Positions 46,443 to 57,156 of a stretch of DNA of 64,000 bases are shown one piece after another. The position numbers were made by a program, and so were the translations under genes. Each line of letters opens with the position of its first letter. The stretch's first letter is position 1. The notes under the pieces are model-generated. The model searched no databases. It was not told where the DNA came from and worked only from the letters and a program-made list of their open reading frames with translations. The stretch is taken from contig NZ_QUAB01000041.1 in the NCBI RefSeq assembly GCF_003387575.1, positions 62,001 through 126,000 on the forward strand, given 5' to 3'. This DNA comes from Microbacterium bovistercoris (lineage in GTDB: Bacteria; Actinomycetota; Actinomycetes; Actinomycetales; Microbacteriaceae).

Positions 46443-47242
46443 GCCGCGTCGAGGACACCATCGCCAAGGCGCACAACGAAGGCCGCGGTGCGTTCGTCGG
46501 CTACCTGCCGGTGGGCTATCCGGATCTGGAGACCAGCATCCAGGCCGCGATCACGCTCGCGCGCAACGGCGTCGACATCATCGAGATCGGGCCGCCTTAC
46601 AGCGACCCGGTGATGGACGGTCTCATCATCCAGGAGGCCACACAGCACGCCCTGGCCGCAGGGTTCAAGATGCGCGACCTGTTCACGGCCGTGAAGGCGA
46701 TCACCGACGCCGTCGACGTGCCTGTCCTGGTCATGACGTACTGGAACCCTGTGCTGCAGTACGGCGTCGACCGGTACGCCGACGATCTGCTCGCCGCAGG
46801 TGGCGCCGGACTCATCACCCCCGACATCACGCCCGAGGCGGCAGGGGAGTGGATCGCGGCCAGCGAACGGACCGGCCTGGATCGCGTCTTCCTGGCCGCA
46901 CCGACGTCCACCGATGAGCGTCTGGACCTCGTCGTGGCGTCATCCACAGGATTCGTCTACACGGTCTCCACCATGGGCATCACGGGTGAGCGTGCCGAGC
47001 TCGATCGCGCCGCGCGCGTGCTCGTCGAGCGACTGAAGGCTCACGGCGCGACCAACACGTGCGTGGGCATCGGCATCTCCAACGCCGAGCAGGTGAACGG
47101 CGTCGCCGAGTATGCCGACGGTGCGATCGTCGGCACGGCCCTGGTGCGCGCCCTCCGCGACGGCGGCCTGGACCGCCTCGCCGAGGTCACCCGTTCCCTC
47201 GCAGCGGGCACGCCGTCCGCACAGTTCTCGCTCGACAATTAG
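46439..47242 (+). CDS. trpA: Tryptophan synthase alpha chain
   Basis: 267 residues. It cleaves indole-3-glycerol phosphate and channels indole to Trp[21 protein letters not shown] and [20 protein letters not shown] hold the catalytic Glu and Asp. [20 protein letters not shown] is the loop 6 region. Its stop lies inside the TAGAAT box proposed for lgt. Confidence 0.97.
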   Translation: MSRVEDTIAKAHNEGRGAFVGYLPVGYPDLETSIQAAITLARNGVDIIEIGPPYSDPVMDGLIIQEATQHALAAGFKMRDLFTAVKAITDAVDVPVLVMTYWNPVLQYGVDRYADDLLAAGGAGLITPDITPEAAGEWIAASERTGLDRVFLAAPTSTDERLDLVVASSTGFVYTVSTMGITGERAELDRAARVLVERLKAHGATNTCVGIGISNAEQVNGVAEYADGAIVGTALVRALRDGGLDRLAEVTRSLAAGTPSAQFSLDN

Positions 47243-47245
47243 AAT
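47240..47245 (+). promoter_or_regulatory. -10 box TAGAAT, leaderless geometry for lgt
   Basis: TAGAAT overlaps the trpA stop and ends 7 nt before the lgt ATG. Confidence 0.55.
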
Positions 47246-47252
47246 CGGTCTC

Positions 47253-48257
47253 ATGTCCCTCAGCACCTTCTCCGGCGTGCTCGCCAGCATCCCGAGCCCT
47301 CCGAACAACACCTTCCCGCTCGGACCGCTCACGATCCACTACTACGCGCTGTGCATCATCGCGGGCATCGTCGCGGCGGTGCTGCTGACCAACCACCGCC
47401 TGACCAAGCGCGGTGCGGAGAAGTGGGTCGTCATCGACATCGCGATCCTCGCGGTGCCGCTGGCCATCATCGGGGCGCGGATCTTCCACGTGCTCACCCA
47501 CCCGAACTTCTACTTCGGCCCGGGCAAGAACACCTGGAACCCGTTCGAGCCCGGCTCGGTGTGGGCGATCTGGGAGGGCGGCATCGCCATCTTCGGCGCG
47601 CTGATCGGCGGCGCCGTCGGTGCGTGGCTGGGCTGCAAGTGGACCGGCATCCGCTTCTGGACATTCGCCGACGCCCTCGCACCCGGTCTGCTGCTGGCGC
47701 AGGCCATGGGCCGGTTCGGCAACTGGTTCAACCACGAACTGTTCGGCCTGCCCACCGATCTGCCCTGGGGCCTCGAGATCGAGGAGAGCCACCCCGCCTT
47801 CCCGCCGGGGCTCGCGGAGGGAACGCTGTTCCACCCCACCTTCCTGTACGAGGTCATCTGGAACGGCCTGGGCGTCATCTTCCTGCTCTGGATCGGCAAG
47901 GCCCTGCGTCTGCAGTGGGGCAAGCTGTTCGCCGTCTACCTGATCTGGTACAGCGCCGGACGCATCGTCTGGGAGTCCATCCGGATCGATCCGAGCGAGA
48001 TCATCCTCGGCCTGCGCAGCAATGTCTGGGCCGCGATCATCGGCGTCGTCGTCGGCATCGTGATCATCATCGTGCAGACCCGTCGCCACCCCGGCGTCGA
48101 GCCTTCGCCGTACATGACGGGGCGTGCCCCCGGGGCTGAGGTACAATCGGACAACCCCGATTCCTTCGTCGACGTGAGTGAGCCTCCCGCCGAAGCGATC
48201 ACCGCAGGAGCCACCGCCACCAGCACGGCCCCGAGCACCGAAGACACCGCCCGATAA
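47253..48257 (+). CDS. lgt: Prolipoprotein diacylglyceryl transferase
   Basis: 334 residues from the ATG set by the -10 box, longer than E. coli Lgt because of a C-terminal tail. It attaches diacylglycerol to lipobox cysteines, such as that of the DUF4349 protein here. Seven hydrophobic segments are visible. HYYALCIIAGIVAAVLLTNH and the Lgt signature MGRFGNWFNHELFGLPTDLP are intact. The last 55 residues are hydrophilic and Ala/Thr-rich, probably cytoplasmic. Confidence 0.95.
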   Translation: MSLSTFSGVLASIPSPPNNTFPLGPLTIHYYALCIIAGIVAAVLLTNHRLTKRGAEKWVVIDIAILAVPLAIIGARIFHVLTHPNFYFGPGKNTWNPFEPGSVWAIWEGGIAIFGALIGGAVGAWLGCKWTGIRFWTFADALAPGLLLAQAMGRFGNWFNHELFGLPTDLPWGLEIEESHPAFPPGLAEGTLFHPTFLYEVIWNGLGVIFLLWIGKALRLQWGKLFAVYLIWYSAGRIVWESIRIDPSEIILGLRSNVWAAIIGVVVGIVIIIVQTRRHPGVEPSPYMTGRAPGAEVQSDNPDSFVDVSEPPAEAITAGATATSTAPSTEDTAR

Positions 48258-48360
48258 GGCTGCTTCATCCCCACGGGGAACAATCGCACTGAAAGCGGGC
48301 CAATGTCGTCCCCGGTCTCATCCGAGAGCAGTGTCAACTGAGATACGAGGACGGTGACTG

Positions 48361-51300
48361 GTGTACTTCCAGCCTCCCTACGGCGCCTCCGGCGCCTACC
48401 CCCCGAAGCAGGGGATGTACGATCCGGCGTTCGAGAAGGACGCGTGCGGGCTGGCGATGGTGGCCACCCTGCGCGGAACACCGGGCCACGACATCATCGC
48501 CCTGGCGCTGGAAGCGCTGAGAAACCTGGAGCATCGCGGTGCGATCGGCTCCGACGCGGGAACCGGCGACGGAGCCGGAATCCTCACCCAGATGCCCGAC
48601 GCCTTCCTCCGCGCGGTCACCGACTTCGACCTTCCCCCGGTCGGCGAGTACGCCGCAGGCCTCGCGTTCCTCCCTCGGGAGTCGAGCGCCCGCCGCGAGC
48701 AGAAGGCCGGCATCGAGCGCATCGCCCGCGAAGAGGGCCTCACCGTGCTCGGCTGGCGCGTGGTGCCCACGGCGAACGAGAACCTCGGCAAGCTGGCCGA
48801 CGAGGCGCGTCCCGCCTTCGAGCAGCTCTTCGTCTCGGGATCCGGCCTGTCGGGCATCGACCTCGACCGGATCGCCTATCGGCTGCGCAAGCGCGCCGGC
48901 CACGAACTCGACGCCTACTTCGTCTCGCTCTCCGCCCGCACCCTCGGCTACAAGGGCATGGTCACCACCCTGCAGCTCGAGCCGTTCTACCCCGATCTGC
49001 AGGACGAGCGCTTCGCCTCCGAACTCGCCGTCGTGCACTCCCGGTACTCGACCAACACCTTCCCGTCCTGGCCGCTCGCGCAGCCGCTCCGGATGCTCGC
49101 TCACAACGGCGAGATCAACACGGTCGGCGGCAACCGCAACTGGATGCGCGCCCGCCAGTCGCAGCTCGAGTCCGAGCTGCTCGGCGACATCCGTCCGCTG
49201 CTGCCGATCTGCACACCGGGCGCCAGCGACTCGGCCTCCTTCGACGAGGTGCTCGAGCTGCTGACGCTCACCGGCCGCAGCCTGCCCCACGCGATCATGA
49301 TGATGGTCCCCGAGGCGTGGGAGAAGCAGGCGGATCTCGACCCCGACCTGCGCGCCTTCTACGAGTACCACTCGCACCAGATGGAGCCCTGGGACGGCCC
49401 TGCCGCACTGATCTTCACCGACGGCACGCTCGTCGGCGCCACGCTGGACCGCAACGGGCTGCGCCCCGGCCGCTGGACCGAGACCACCGACGGGCTGGTC
49501 GTCATCGGCTCGGAGACCGGCGTGCTGGAGTTCGAGCCCGAGCGCATCAAGCGCCGCGGCCGCCTGCAGCCGGGTCGGATGTTCGTGGTCGACACCGCGC
49601 AGCGCCGCATCGTGGAGGACGAGGAGATCAAGCGCGACCTCGCCACGCTGCACCCGTGGCGCGAGTGGCTCGACGACGGAGCCATCCGCCTGCCCGATCT
49701 GCCGGACCGCGAGCACATCATCCACCCCGCAGCCTCGATCGTCCGCCGTCAGCGCACTTTCGGGTACACCGAGGAGGAGGTGCGCATCCTGCTGACCCCG
49801 ATGGGGCAGAACGGGGCGGAGCCGATCGGCGCGATGGGTTCGGACACACCGATCGCCGTGCTGAGCGAGCGCCCCCGTCTGCTGTTCGACTACTTCACGC
49901 AGCAGTTCGCACAGGTGACGAACCCGCCGCTGGACGCGATCCGCGAAGAGGTCGTCACCAGCCTGCGCCTCGGCCTCGGCCGGGAGCGCAACCTGCTCAG
50001 TTGGGGACCGGAGCACGCGCAGAGCGTGACGCTGGACTTCCCGGTGATCGACAACGACGAACTCGCCAAGATCCGCCACATCGACCGCGTCGTCCCCGGC
50101 CGCTGGACGGCGACGATCAAGGGCCTCTACCACTTCGATGCCGGCCCCCACTCGCTCGCGGAGCGTCTCGAGCAGATGTGCGCCGAGGCGGATGCCGCGA
50201 TCGAGGCCGGTGCGGAGTTCCTGATCCTCTCGGATCGCGACTCGAACAAGGACCTCACCCCGGTGCCGTCCCTGCTCATGGTCGCTGCGGTGCACCACCA
50301 CCTGATCCGCCGCGAGAACCGGATGAAGGTCGGCCTGATCGTCGAGGCCGGCGACGTGCGTGAGGTGCACCACGTCGCCACACTGATCGGCTACGGCGCA
50401 TCCGCCGTGAACCCGTACCTGGCGATGGAGACCGTCGAGCACCTGGTGCGGACCGGATTCATCACCGATCTCGAACCCGAGCAGGCCGTGCACAACCTGA
50501 TCCACGCGCTGGGCAAGGGCGTGCTGAAGATCATGTCGAAGATGGGCATCTCGACGGTGTCGTCCTATGCCGGAGCGCAGGTGTTCGAGGCCGTCGGTCT
50601 GAGCCAGGAGCTCGTCGACGCCTACTTCACCGGCACGACGACCCGCCTGGGCGGCATCGGCATCGAGGAGGTGTTCGCCGAGAATCAGGCGCGGCACGAC
50701 TACGCCTACCCGGAGGACGCGGCAGCCACCGCGCACGAGCGGCTCTGGACCGGTGGCGAGTACCAGTGGCGCCGCGACGGCTCGCCGCATCTGTTCAGCC
50801 CCGAGACGGTGTTCCGCCTGCAGCACTCCACGCGCACCCGTCGCTACGACGTGTTCCGCGAGTACACCCAGCTGGTCGACGACCAGGCGAAGTCGCTGAA
50901 GACCCTGCGCGGGCTCTTCGAGCTGCGCACGGGGGAGCGGCCGCCGGTGCCGATCGACGAGGTCGAGCCCGTCTCCGAGATCGTCAAGCGCTTCTCGACC
51001 GGTGCGATGAGCTACGGCTCGATCTCCCGTGAAGCGCACGAGACCCTCGCGATCGCGATGAACCGCCTCGGCGGCAAGTCCAACACCGGCGAGGGCGGCG
51101 AGGACCCCGATCGCCTGGTCGACCCCGAGCGCCGCAGCGCCATCAAGCAGGTGGCGTCCGGTCGGTTCGGTGTCACGAGCCAGTACCTCACCGAGGCCGA
51201 CGACATCCAGATCAAGCTCGCCCAGGGCGCGAAGCCCGGTGAGGGCGGTCAGCTGCCGCCGGGCAAGGTCTACCCCTGGGTGGCGCGCACGCGTCACGCG

Positions 51301-52917
51301 ACCCCCGGCGTCGGCCTCATCTCGCCGCCGCCGCACCACGACATCTACTCGATCGAGGACCTCAAGCAGCTCATCTTCGACCTGAAGAGGGCCAACCCGC
51401 AGGCGCGCATCCACACCAAGCTCGTCAGCCAGTCGGGCATCGGCGCGGTCGCGGCGGGCGTGGCGAAGGCGCTCAGTGACGTGGTGCTGGTCTCCGGGCA
51501 CGACGGCGGCACGGGCGCGAGCCCGCTGAACTCTCTCAAGCACGCCGGCACGCCGTGGGAGCTCGGCCTGGCCGAGACCCAGCAGACGCTCATGCTCAAC
51601 GGCATGCGCGACCGCGTGGTCGTGCAGGTGGACGGGCAGCTGAAGACGGGCCGCGACGTGATCATCGGCGCGCTGCTGGGCGCGGAGGAGTTCGGATTCG
51701 CCACGGCACCGCTCGTGGTGAGCGGGTGCATCATGATGCGCGTCTGCCACCTGGACACCTGCCCGGTGGGTGTCGCGACGCAGAACCCGGTGCTGCGCGA
51801 GCGCTTCACCGGCAAGCCCGAGTTCGTGGTGAACTTCATGGAGTTCATCGCGGAGGAGGTGCGCGAGCTGCTCGCCGCCCTGGGCTTCCGGTCGATCGAG
51901 GAGATCGTGGGACGCACGGACCTGCTGCGCACCGACGCCGCCATCCGGCACTGGAAGGCCGACGGTCTCGACCTCGCTCCCATCCTCGAGGGGCCCGCGT
52001 TCCCCGCGGACGAGCCCCGTCGCGGCGGACGCTCGCAGGACCACGAGCTCGACAAGCACTTCGACGTCGAGCTGATCCGGATGTCGCACGATGCGCTGCA
52101 GTACCAGGACCCGGTGCTCATCGAGCTGCCCATCCGCAACACCGAGCGCGCGGTGGGCACCATGCTCGGCCATGAGGTGACCACGCGTCACGGTGCCGCG
52201 GGTCTGGCCAAGGAGACGATCGACATCACGCTGCACGGCACCGCCGGGCAGTCCCTCGGCGCGTTCCTTCCGCCGGGCATCTCGCTGCGGCTCGAGGGCG
52301 ACGCGAACGACTACGTCGGCAAGGGCCTCTCCGGCGGTGACATCAGCATCCGTCCTCCACGAGGGGCGCTCTTCGAACCGCATCGCAATGTGATCGCCGG
52401 CAACGTGATCGGGTACGGCGCGACCGCCGGCACGATGTTCATCTCCGGTGTGGTCGGTGAGCGGTTCCTGGTGCGCAACTCCGGAGCGACCGCCGTCGTC
52501 GAAGGCGTCGGCGATCACGCGCTGGAGTACATGACGGGCGGAACGGCCGTCATCCTCGGCCCGACCGGCCGCAACCTCGGTGCCGGGATGTCGGGAGGCG
52601 TCGCCTACGTGCACCGCCTCGACACCGGAAAGATCAACGCCCAGTCGCTGCAGAGCGGCGAGCTCAGGCTCGAGCCGCTCGACCGGGCCGATCTCGAGCT
52701 CCTCCGCGGGCTGCTGGTCGAGCACGTCGAGCGCACGGCGTCGCCGATCGCGCAGAGCATCCTCGACGGCTTCGACGCTGTCGCGGACGAATTCACCAAG
52801 GTGCTGCCGCGCGACTTCGCGGCGGTGCAGAGCGTACGCCAGGAGGCGGAGCAGGCGGGGATCGATCCCGACGGCGACACCGTCTGGCACCGGATCCTGG
52901 AGGTGACCGGTGGCTGA
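48361..52917 (+). CDS. gltB: Glutamate synthase (NADPH) large chain
   Basis: 1518 residues, full length, GTG start. It makes two glutamates from glutamine and 2-oxoglutarate. The class II glutaminase begins at Cys about residue 29 ([16 protein letters not shown]), so a short propeptide is removed. The central domain and the FMN domain ([39 protein letters not shown]) follow. The 3Fe-4S cysteines are in [19 protein letters not shown], and the C-terminal beta-helix domain is present. The upstream 103-base gap shows no riboswitch or clear promoter. It overlaps gltD by 8 bp. Confidence 0.97.
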   Translation: MYFQPPYGASGAYPPKQGMYDPAFEKDACGLAMVATLRGTPGHDIIALALEALRNLEHRGAIGSDAGTGDGAGILTQMPDAFLRAVTDFDLPPVGEYAAGLAFLPRESSARREQKAGIERIAREEGLTVLGWRVVPTANENLGKLADEARPAFEQLFVSGSGLSGIDLDRIAYRLRKRAGHELDAYFVSLSARTLGYKGMVTTLQLEPFYPDLQDERFASELAVVHSRYSTNTFPSWPLAQPLRMLAHNGEINTVGGNRNWMRARQSQLESELLGDIRPLLPICTPGASDSASFDEVLELLTLTGRSLPHAIMMMVPEAWEKQADLDPDLRAFYEYHSHQMEPWDGPAALIFTDGTLVGATLDRNGLRPGRWTETTDGLVVIGSETGVLEFEPERIKRRGRLQPGRMFVVDTAQRRIVEDEEIKRDLATLHPWREWLDDGAIRLPDLPDREHIIHPAASIVRRQRTFGYTEEEVRILLTPMGQNGAEPIGAMGSDTPIAVLSERPRLLFDYFTQQFAQVTNPPLDAIREEVVTSLRLGLGRERNLLSWGPEHAQSVTLDFPVIDNDELAKIRHIDRVVPGRWTATIKGLYHFDAGPHSLAERLEQMCAEADAAIEAGAEFLILSDRDSNKDLTPVPSLLMVAAVHHHLIRRENRMKVGLIVEAGDVREVHHVATLIGYGASAVNPYLAMETVEHLVRTGFITDLEPEQAVHNLIHALGKGVLKIMSKMGISTVSSYAGAQVFEAVGLSQELVDAYFTGTTTRLGGIGIEEVFAENQARHDYAYPEDAAATAHERLWTGGEYQWRRDGSPHLFSPETVFRLQHSTRTRRYDVFREYTQLVDDQAKSLKTLRGLFELRTGERPPVPIDEVEPVSEIVKRFSTGAMSYGSISREAHETLAIAMNRLGGKSNTGEGGEDPDRLVDPERRSAIKQVASGRFGVTSQYLTEADDIQIKLAQGAKPGEGGQLPPGKVYPWVARTRHATPGVGLISPPPHHDIYSIEDLKQLIFDLKRANPQARIHTKLVSQSGIGAVAAGVAKALSDVVLVSGHDGGTGASPLNSLKHAGTPWELGLAETQQTLMLNGMRDRVVVQVDGQLKTGRDVIIGALLGAEEFGFATAPLVVSGCIMMRVCHLDTCPVGVATQNPVLRERFTGKPEFVVNFMEFIAEEVRELLAALGFRSIEEIVGRTDLLRTDAAIRHWKADGLDLAPILEGPAFPADEPRRGGRSQDHELDKHFDVELIRMSHDALQYQDPVLIELPIRNTERAVGTMLGHEVTTRHGAAGLAKETIDITLHGTAGQSLGAFLPPGISLRLEGDANDYVGKGLSGGDISIRPPRGALFEPHRNVIAGNVIGYGATAGTMFISGVVGERFLVRNSGATAVVEGVGDHALEYMTGGTAVILGPTGRNLGAGMSGGVAYVHRLDTGKINAQSLQSGELRLEPLDRADLELLRGLLVEHVERTASPIAQSILDGFDAVADEFTKVLPRDFAAVQSVRQEAEQAGIDPDGDTVWHRILEVTGG

Positions 52918-54376
52918 TCCCAAGGGCTTTCTCAAGGTGACCGAGCGGGAGCTGCCCGCTCGGCGCCCCGTCCCGGTTCGCATCATGGACTGGAAAGAGG
53001 TCTATGAGAAGGGCGACACCGCGGTGCTGCGTCGCCAGGCGAGCCGCTGCATGGACTGCGGTGTGCCGTTCTGCCATTCCGGATGCCCGCTGGGCAACCT
53101 CATCCCGGAGTGGAACGATCTCACCTGGCGCGGCGAGGACCGCTCCGCCATCGAGCGGCTGCACGCCACGAACAACTTCCCGGAGTGGACAGGGCGGCTC
53201 TGCCCGGCTCCCTGTGAGAGCGCCTGCGTGCTGGGCATCAACCAGCCTGCGGTGACGATCAAGCAGATCGAGCAGTCCATCGCCGACCAGGCGTTCGACA
53301 GCGGCTGGGTGCAGCCGCAGCCGCCGGCGCGCCTCACGGGAAAGACCGTGGCCGTGATCGGCTCCGGCCCCGCCGGACTCGCCGCGGCGCAGCAGCTCAC
53401 CAGGGCCGGTCACACCGTGGTCGTCTACGAGCGCGATGACCGCGTCGGCGGGCTGCTGCGCTACGGCATCCCGGACTTCAAGATGGAGAAGCAGCATGTC
53501 GATGCGCGCCTCCGTCAGATGGAGGAGGAGGGCACCCGCTTCCGTGCCGGTGTCGCGGTGGGGAAGGACATCGGCTGGGACGAGCTCCGAGCCCGCTACG
53601 ACGCCGTCCTCGTCGCCACCGGTTCCACCGTGCCCCGTGACCTGCCGATCCCCGGGCGAGACGCCGAGGGAGTGCACTTCGCGATGGAGTACCTCGTGCA
53701 GTCGAACAAGGCCACTGCGGGTGATGAGGTTCCCGAGCAGATCACCGCCGAAGGCCGGCATGTCATCGTGATCGGCGGTGGCGACACCGGCGCGGACTGC
53801 ATCGGCACCGCGCACCGGCAGGGCGCTCTCAGTGTCACGAACCTCGCGATCGGGCGCCAGCCCGCCGATGCGCGGCCGGACCACCAGCCGTGGCCGATGA
53901 TGCCGACGCTGTTCGAGGTGTCCTCGGCGCACGAGGAGGGCGGCGAGCGGGTATATCTCGCCTCGACCGTCGAGTTCCTCACCGATGACGCGGGCAGGGT
54001 GCGTGCGCTGCGCGTGGCCGAGACCGAGTACGTCGACGGCCGCCGCATCCCGAAGAGCGGCACCGAGCGCGAGATCCCCGCGGACCTGGTGCTGATCGCG
54101 ATGGGCTTCACCGGGCCCGAGTCCGACACATTCGACGGTGGCTCCTCGCCGGTCCAGACCGAACGCGGTACCCTTCGTCGAGACGCCGATTACCAGTCGA
54201 CCGTCCCCGGTGTGTTCGTCGCAGGAGACGCCGGACGCGGACAGTCGCTGATCGTCTGGGCGATCGCCGAGGGTCGCGCAGCGGCCGCGGCGGTGGATCG
54301 TCACCTGATGGGCTCGACGGTGCTGCCGGCACCGGTTGCCCCGACGGATGTCGCGATCGGCGTGCAGCCCGCGTAG
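52910..54376 (+). CDS. gltD: Glutamate synthase small chain
   Basis: 488 residues, GTG start inside gltB. It carries electrons from NADPH through FAD to GltB. The N-terminal [4Fe-4S] cysteines are in [17 protein letters not shown] and [15 protein letters not shown]-binding [15 protein letters not shown] and NADPH-binding [15 protein letters not shown] are intact, and [19 protein letters not shown] closes the FAD site. A TAGGCT box for pyk overlaps the stop. Confidence 0.97.
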   Translation: MADPKGFLKVTERELPARRPVPVRIMDWKEVYEKGDTAVLRRQASRCMDCGVPFCHSGCPLGNLIPEWNDLTWRGEDRSAIERLHATNNFPEWTGRLCPAPCESACVLGINQPAVTIKQIEQSIADQAFDSGWVQPQPPARLTGKTVAVIGSGPAGLAAAQQLTRAGHTVVVYERDDRVGGLLRYGIPDFKMEKQHVDARLRQMEEEGTRFRAGVAVGKDIGWDELRARYDAVLVATGSTVPRDLPIPGRDAEGVHFAMEYLVQSNKATAGDEVPEQITAEGRHVIVIGGGDTGADCIGTAHRQGALSVTNLAIGRQPADARPDHQPWPMMPTLFEVSSAHEEGGERVYLASTVEFLTDDAGRVRALRVAETEYVDGRRIPKSGTEREIPADLVLIAMGFTGPESDTFDGGSSPVQTERGTLRRDADYQSTVPGVFVAGDAGRGQSLIVWAIAEGRAAAAAVDRHLMGSTVLPAPVAPTDVAIGVQPA

Positions 54377-54379
54377 GCT
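54374..54379 (+). promoter_or_regulatory. -10 box TAGGCT, probable pyk promoter
   Basis: TAGGCT overlaps the gltD stop and gives a leader of about 45 nt before pyk. Confidence 0.45.
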
Positions 54380-54431
54380 GGCGGCGGCAACGTCGCCTAT
54401 TTCCGATCCCCCCTCTACCCTGGAGATGCTG

Positions 54432-55880
54432 TTGAGACGCGCGAAGATCGTCGCCACACTGGGCCCCGCCACATCCACCTATGAGACCGTGCGTGCACTG
54501 TTCGATGCCGGCGTGGATGTCGCGAGGCTGAACCTCAGCCACGGCGACTACACCGTGCACGACGCGAACTACGCGAACGTGCGCCGCGCCGCGGAGGACG
54601 CCGGTCGTGCGGTCGCCGTGCTCGTCGACCTGCAGGGCCCGAAGATCCGCCTCGGCAAGTTCGAGGACGGCCCGTACGAGCTCGCCGTCGGAGACATCTT
54701 CAAGATCACCACGGAAGACATCGTGGGCAACCGCGAGATCTGCGGCACGACGTTCAAGGGCCTGCCCCAGGACGTCAAGCCCGGTGACTTCCTGCTGATC
54801 GACGACGGCAAGGTCCGTGTCGAGGTCGTGGAGACCGACGGCGTCACCGTTACCACGCGTGTCGTGGTCGCCGGTGCGGTGTCGAACAACAAGGGCATCA
54901 ACCTGCCCGGCGTGGCTGTCAGCGTTCCCGCGCTGAGCGAGAAGGACGAGGCGGATCTGCGCTGGGGCCTGCGCACCGGCGCCGACATCATCGCGCTGTC
55001 GTTCGTGCGGGATGCCGCGGACGTGACCCGCGTGCACGAGATCATGGCCGAAGAGGGGATCAAGATCCCGGTCATCGCCAAGATCGAGAAGCCGCAGGCG
55101 GTCGACAACCTCGAGGAGATCGTCGAGGCCTTCGACGGCATCATGGTGGCCCGTGGCGACCTGGGCGTCGAGCTGCCGCTCGAGGCCGTGCCGATCGTGC
55201 AGAAGCGCGCGGTCGAGCTGGCGCGCAGCCAGGCGAAGCCCGTGATCGTGGCGACGCAGATGCTGGAGTCGATGATCTCGAGCCCGGTGCCGACCCGCGC
55301 CGAGACCTCGGATGTCGCGAACGCGGTGCTCGACGGCGCCGACGCGGTCATGCTCTCGGGCGAGACCAGCGTGGGGGAGTACCCCGTGGTCGTCGTGGAG
55401 ACGATGGCCCGCATCATCGAGTCCACCGAGGAGCACGGCCTGGAGCGCATCCAGCCGCTGCGCAACAAGCCGCGCACCCAGGGGGGCATCATCACGCTGG
55501 CGGGTGAGGAGGTCGCGGAGTTCGTCGAGGCGAAGTACATCTGCGTCTTCACCCAGTCCGGTGACTCGGCTCGTCGCATGTCCCGCCTGCGCCCGCGCAT
55601 CCCGATGCTCGCGTTCACGCCCGAGCCGGGCATCCGCCGCCGTCTGGCGATGACGTGGGGCATCCGCACCGCGCTCGTGGACGTGGTGGAGCACACCGAT
55701 CTGATGTTCCACCAGGTGGACGAGTACCTGCTCGGCAACAAGCTCGCCGTCGAAGGCGACAAGGTCGTCGTGATCTCGGGTTCCCCTCCCGGGATCATCG
55801 GCTCGACCAACGACATCCGCGTCCACCAGGTCGGGGATGCGGTCGGCGGAGCGGCGCCGGTCTACAAGTCGAAGAACTGA
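54432..55880 (+). CDS. pyk: Pyruvate kinase
   Basis: 482 residues from TTG 54432. An ATG two codons earlier touches its GGAG Shine-Dalgarno, whereas the TTG has a 6-base spacing and reads MRRAKIVATLGPATS, as in relatives. It transfers phosphate from PEP to ADP. VARLNLSHGDY, VLVDLQGPKIRLGKFEDG, VIAKIEKPQAVDNLEEIVEA, MVARGDLGVELPLEAVP and MLSGETSVGEYPVVVVETM are the substrate, metal and hinge motifs. The C-terminal domain is complete. A strong terminator follows. Confidence 0.96.
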   Translation: MRRAKIVATLGPATSTYETVRALFDAGVDVARLNLSHGDYTVHDANYANVRRAAEDAGRAVAVLVDLQGPKIRLGKFEDGPYELAVGDIFKITTEDIVGNREICGTTFKGLPQDVKPGDFLLIDDGKVRVEVVETDGVTVTTRVVVAGAVSNNKGINLPGVAVSVPALSEKDEADLRWGLRTGADIIALSFVRDAADVTRVHEIMAEEGIKIPVIAKIEKPQAVDNLEEIVEAFDGIMVARGDLGVELPLEAVPIVQKRAVELARSQAKPVIVATQMLESMISSPVPTRAETSDVANAVLDGADAVMLSGETSVGEYPVVVVETMARIIESTEEHGLERIQPLRNKPRTQGGIITLAGEEVAEFVEAKYICVFTQSGDSARRMSRLRPRIPMLAFTPEPGIRRRLAMTWGIRTALVDVVEHTDLMFHQVDEYLLGNKLAVEGDKVVVISGSPPGIIGSTNDIRVHQVGDAVGGAAPVYKSKN

Positions 55881-55927
55881 TCGCACAGGAAGGGCGGGGC
55901 CGTCCGGCTCCGCCCTTTCCCGTGCGA
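55881..55927 (+). terminator. pyk terminator
   Basis: Nested arms TCGCAC/GTGCGA, AAGGGCGGG/TCCGCCCTT and GCC/GGC form a long hairpin directly after the pyk stop. The TAAAGT box of the tRNA begins right after it. Confidence 0.8.
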
Positions 55928-55933
55928 TAAAGT
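55928..55933 (+). promoter_or_regulatory. -10 box TAAAGT, likely tRNA-Leu promoter
   Basis: TAAAGT ends 8 bases before the tRNA 5' end, consistent with a tRNA start site. Confidence 0.45.
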
Positions 55934-55941
55934 CGGTCAGG

Positions 55942-56022
55942 GCCGGCGTGGCGGAATGGCAGACGCGGAGCACTCAAAATGCTTTGTCGAAAGACGTGTG
56001 GGTTCGAGTCCCACCGCCGGCA
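55942..56022 (+). tRNA. tRNA-Leu (anticodon CAA)
   Basis: The acceptor arms GCCGGCG (55942-55948) and CGCCGGC (56015-56021) pair fully. The anticodon stem GAGCA/TGCTT holds the loop CTCAAAA, giving anticodon CAA, which reads UUG. A class II variable arm GTC-GAAA-GAC and the T arm GTGGG-TTCGAGT-CCCAC are clear. The discriminator is A, and the following bases are CAA, so CCA is not encoded. No repeated 3' end or integrase marks an insertion site. Confidence 0.95.
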
Positions 56023-56035
56023 CAAGTTGAACAGA

Positions 56036-56041
56036 TAGGAT
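56036..56041 (+). promoter_or_regulatory. -10 box TAGGAT, leaderless geometry for the ANTAR regulator
   Basis: TAGGAT ends 7 nt before the GTG at 56049, just past the tRNA. Confidence 0.55.
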
Positions 56042-56048
56042 TTTCCCC

Positions 56049-56666
56049 GTGACTGAAGAGCAGCAGCCTGAGCAGCCCACGGCATCCGCCCCGCGACGCG
56101 TCGTCGTCGCCGAGGACGAGTCGCTGATCCGCCTCGACATCGTGGAGATCCTCCGCGACAACGGGTTCGATGTCGTCGGCGAGGCCGGCGACGGCGAGAC
56201 CGCTGTGGCGCTTGCCACCGAACTGCGTCCGGACCTGGTCGTCATGGACGTGAAGATGCCCCAGCTCGACGGCATCAGCGCCGCCGAGAAGCTGCACAAG
56301 AACAACATCGCTCCCGTCGTGCTGCTGACCGCGTTCAGCCAGAAGGAGCTCGTCGAGCGCGCCAGCGAGGCCGGCGCGCTCGCCTACGTCGTCAAGCCGT
56401 TCACGCCGAACGACCTGCTGCCCGCGATCGAGATCGCCCTGGCCCGCCACGAGCAGATCATCACGCTCGAGGCCGAGGTCGCCGACATGGTCGAGCGTTT
56501 CGAGACCCGCAAGCTCGTCGACCGGGCCAAGGGCCTGCTGAACGAGAAGATGGGCCTCTCGGAGCCCGAGGCGTTCCGCTGGATCCAGAAGGCGTCGATG
56601 GACCGCCGCCTGACGATGCAGGACGTCGCGAAGGCGATCATCGAGCAGCTCGCCCCCAAGAAGTGA
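56049..56666 (+). CDS. pdtaR: ANTAR-domain response regulator, PdtaR type
   Basis: 205 residues, GTG start. The receiver domain spans about 17-130, with acidic pocket EDESLIRLD, phospho-acceptor Asp in LVVMDVKMPQLDG and the Lys in VVKPFTPNDLLPA. The ANTAR RNA-binding domain spans about 137-195, with AKGLLNEKMGLSEPEAFRWI and SMDRRLTMQDVAKAIIEQL. In mycobacteria PdtaR and the kinase PdtaS control genes by antitermination at paired RNA hairpins. Gene order near pyk and polA matches. The kinase is not in the window. Confidence 0.9.
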   Translation: MTEEQQPEQPTASAPRRVVVAEDESLIRLDIVEILRDNGFDVVGEAGDGETAVALATELRPDLVVMDVKMPQLDGISAAEKLHKNNIAPVVLLTAFSQKELVERASEAGALAYVVKPFTPNDLLPAIEIALARHEQIITLEAEVADMVERFETRKLVDRAKGLLNEKMGLSEPEAFRWIQKASMDRRLTMQDVAKAIIEQLAPKK

Positions 56667-56674
56667 TGACCTGA

Positions 56675-56704
56675 GGACGCGCCGCGCCTCAGGCGGGCGC
56701 GTCC
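56675..56704. terminator. Bidirectional terminator between pdtaR and the thioesterase gene
   Basis: Arms GGACGCGCC/GGCGCGTCC and CGCC/GGCG, with one bulged G, enclose a TCA loop. That TCA is the minus-strand TGA of the thioesterase gene. The hairpin begins 8 bases after the pdtaR stop. Confidence 0.8.
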
Positions 56705-57111
56705 TTGATCATGTTCGTGATGCGGATGGTCGAGCAGCGACGTCCCTGATCGTCGCTGACCACGATCTCGTGCACGGTGATGCTGCGCCCGAGGTGGATC
56801 GGAGTGCACACGCCCGTCACGGTCCCGCTGGTCGCCGAACGCGTGTGCGTGGCGTTGATGTCCACACCGACCGCGAGCTTCCCAGGGCCGGCGTGCAGGT
56901 TCGCCGCCATGGACCCGAGAGACTCGCCGAGCACCACGTAGGCGCCGCCGTGCACGAGCCCGACCGGCTGGGTGTTGCCCTCCACGGGCATGGTGGCGAC
57001 GCTGCGCTCGATCGAGAATTCGGTGAACTCGATGCCCATCTTCTCGGCCAGGGCGCCCATGCCTCGGCGGGTGGCCCACTCCAGGCCGTCGGTCGTGGTC
57101 GTGTCGCTCAC
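56689..57111 (-). CDS. PaaI-type hotdog thioesterase
   Basis: 140 residues, GTG start preceded by GAGGAGGA. The single hotdog domain has VGLVHGGAYVVLGESLGSMA, the PaaI-type catalytic segment (HGG, then a polar residue on the long helix), VGVDINATHTRSATSGTVTG, and GRSITVHEIVVSDDQGRRCS. The family hydrolyses aryl- or acyl-CoA thioesters. Phenylacetate genes are not nearby, so the substrate is open. It is divergent from polA with about 45 bp between starts, and ends in the terminator at 56675. Confidence 0.88.
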   Translation of the reverse strand: MSDTTTTDGLEWATRRGMGALAEKMGIEFTEFSIERSVATMPVEGNTQPVGLVHGGAYVVLGESLGSMAANLHAGPGKLAVGVDINATHTRSATSGTVTGVCTPIHLGRSITVHEIVVSDDQGRRCSTIRITNMIKDAPA

Positions 57112-57144
57112 TCGTCCTCCTCAGCGCGTGTCCGTCGCCCTCGT

Positions 57145-57150
57145 TAGGCT
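57145..57150 (+). promoter_or_regulatory. -10 box TAGGCT, leaderless geometry for polA
   Basis: TAGGCT ends 6 nt before the polA GTG at 57157. Confidence 0.55.
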
Positions 57151-57156
57151 GACAGG

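Noticed and set aside
48334..52986. A 1550-codon open frame on the minus strand opposite gltB
   Set aside because: It is a mirror of gltB caused by high third-position GC; its translation is Arg/Leu/Val/His-rich low-complexity sequence with no domain, and the plus strand carries a fully recognisable GltB.
55942..56022. tRNA-Leu as an integration site
   Set aside because: No repeated 3' end, integrase or foreign-looking sequence nearby; core genes flank both sides.
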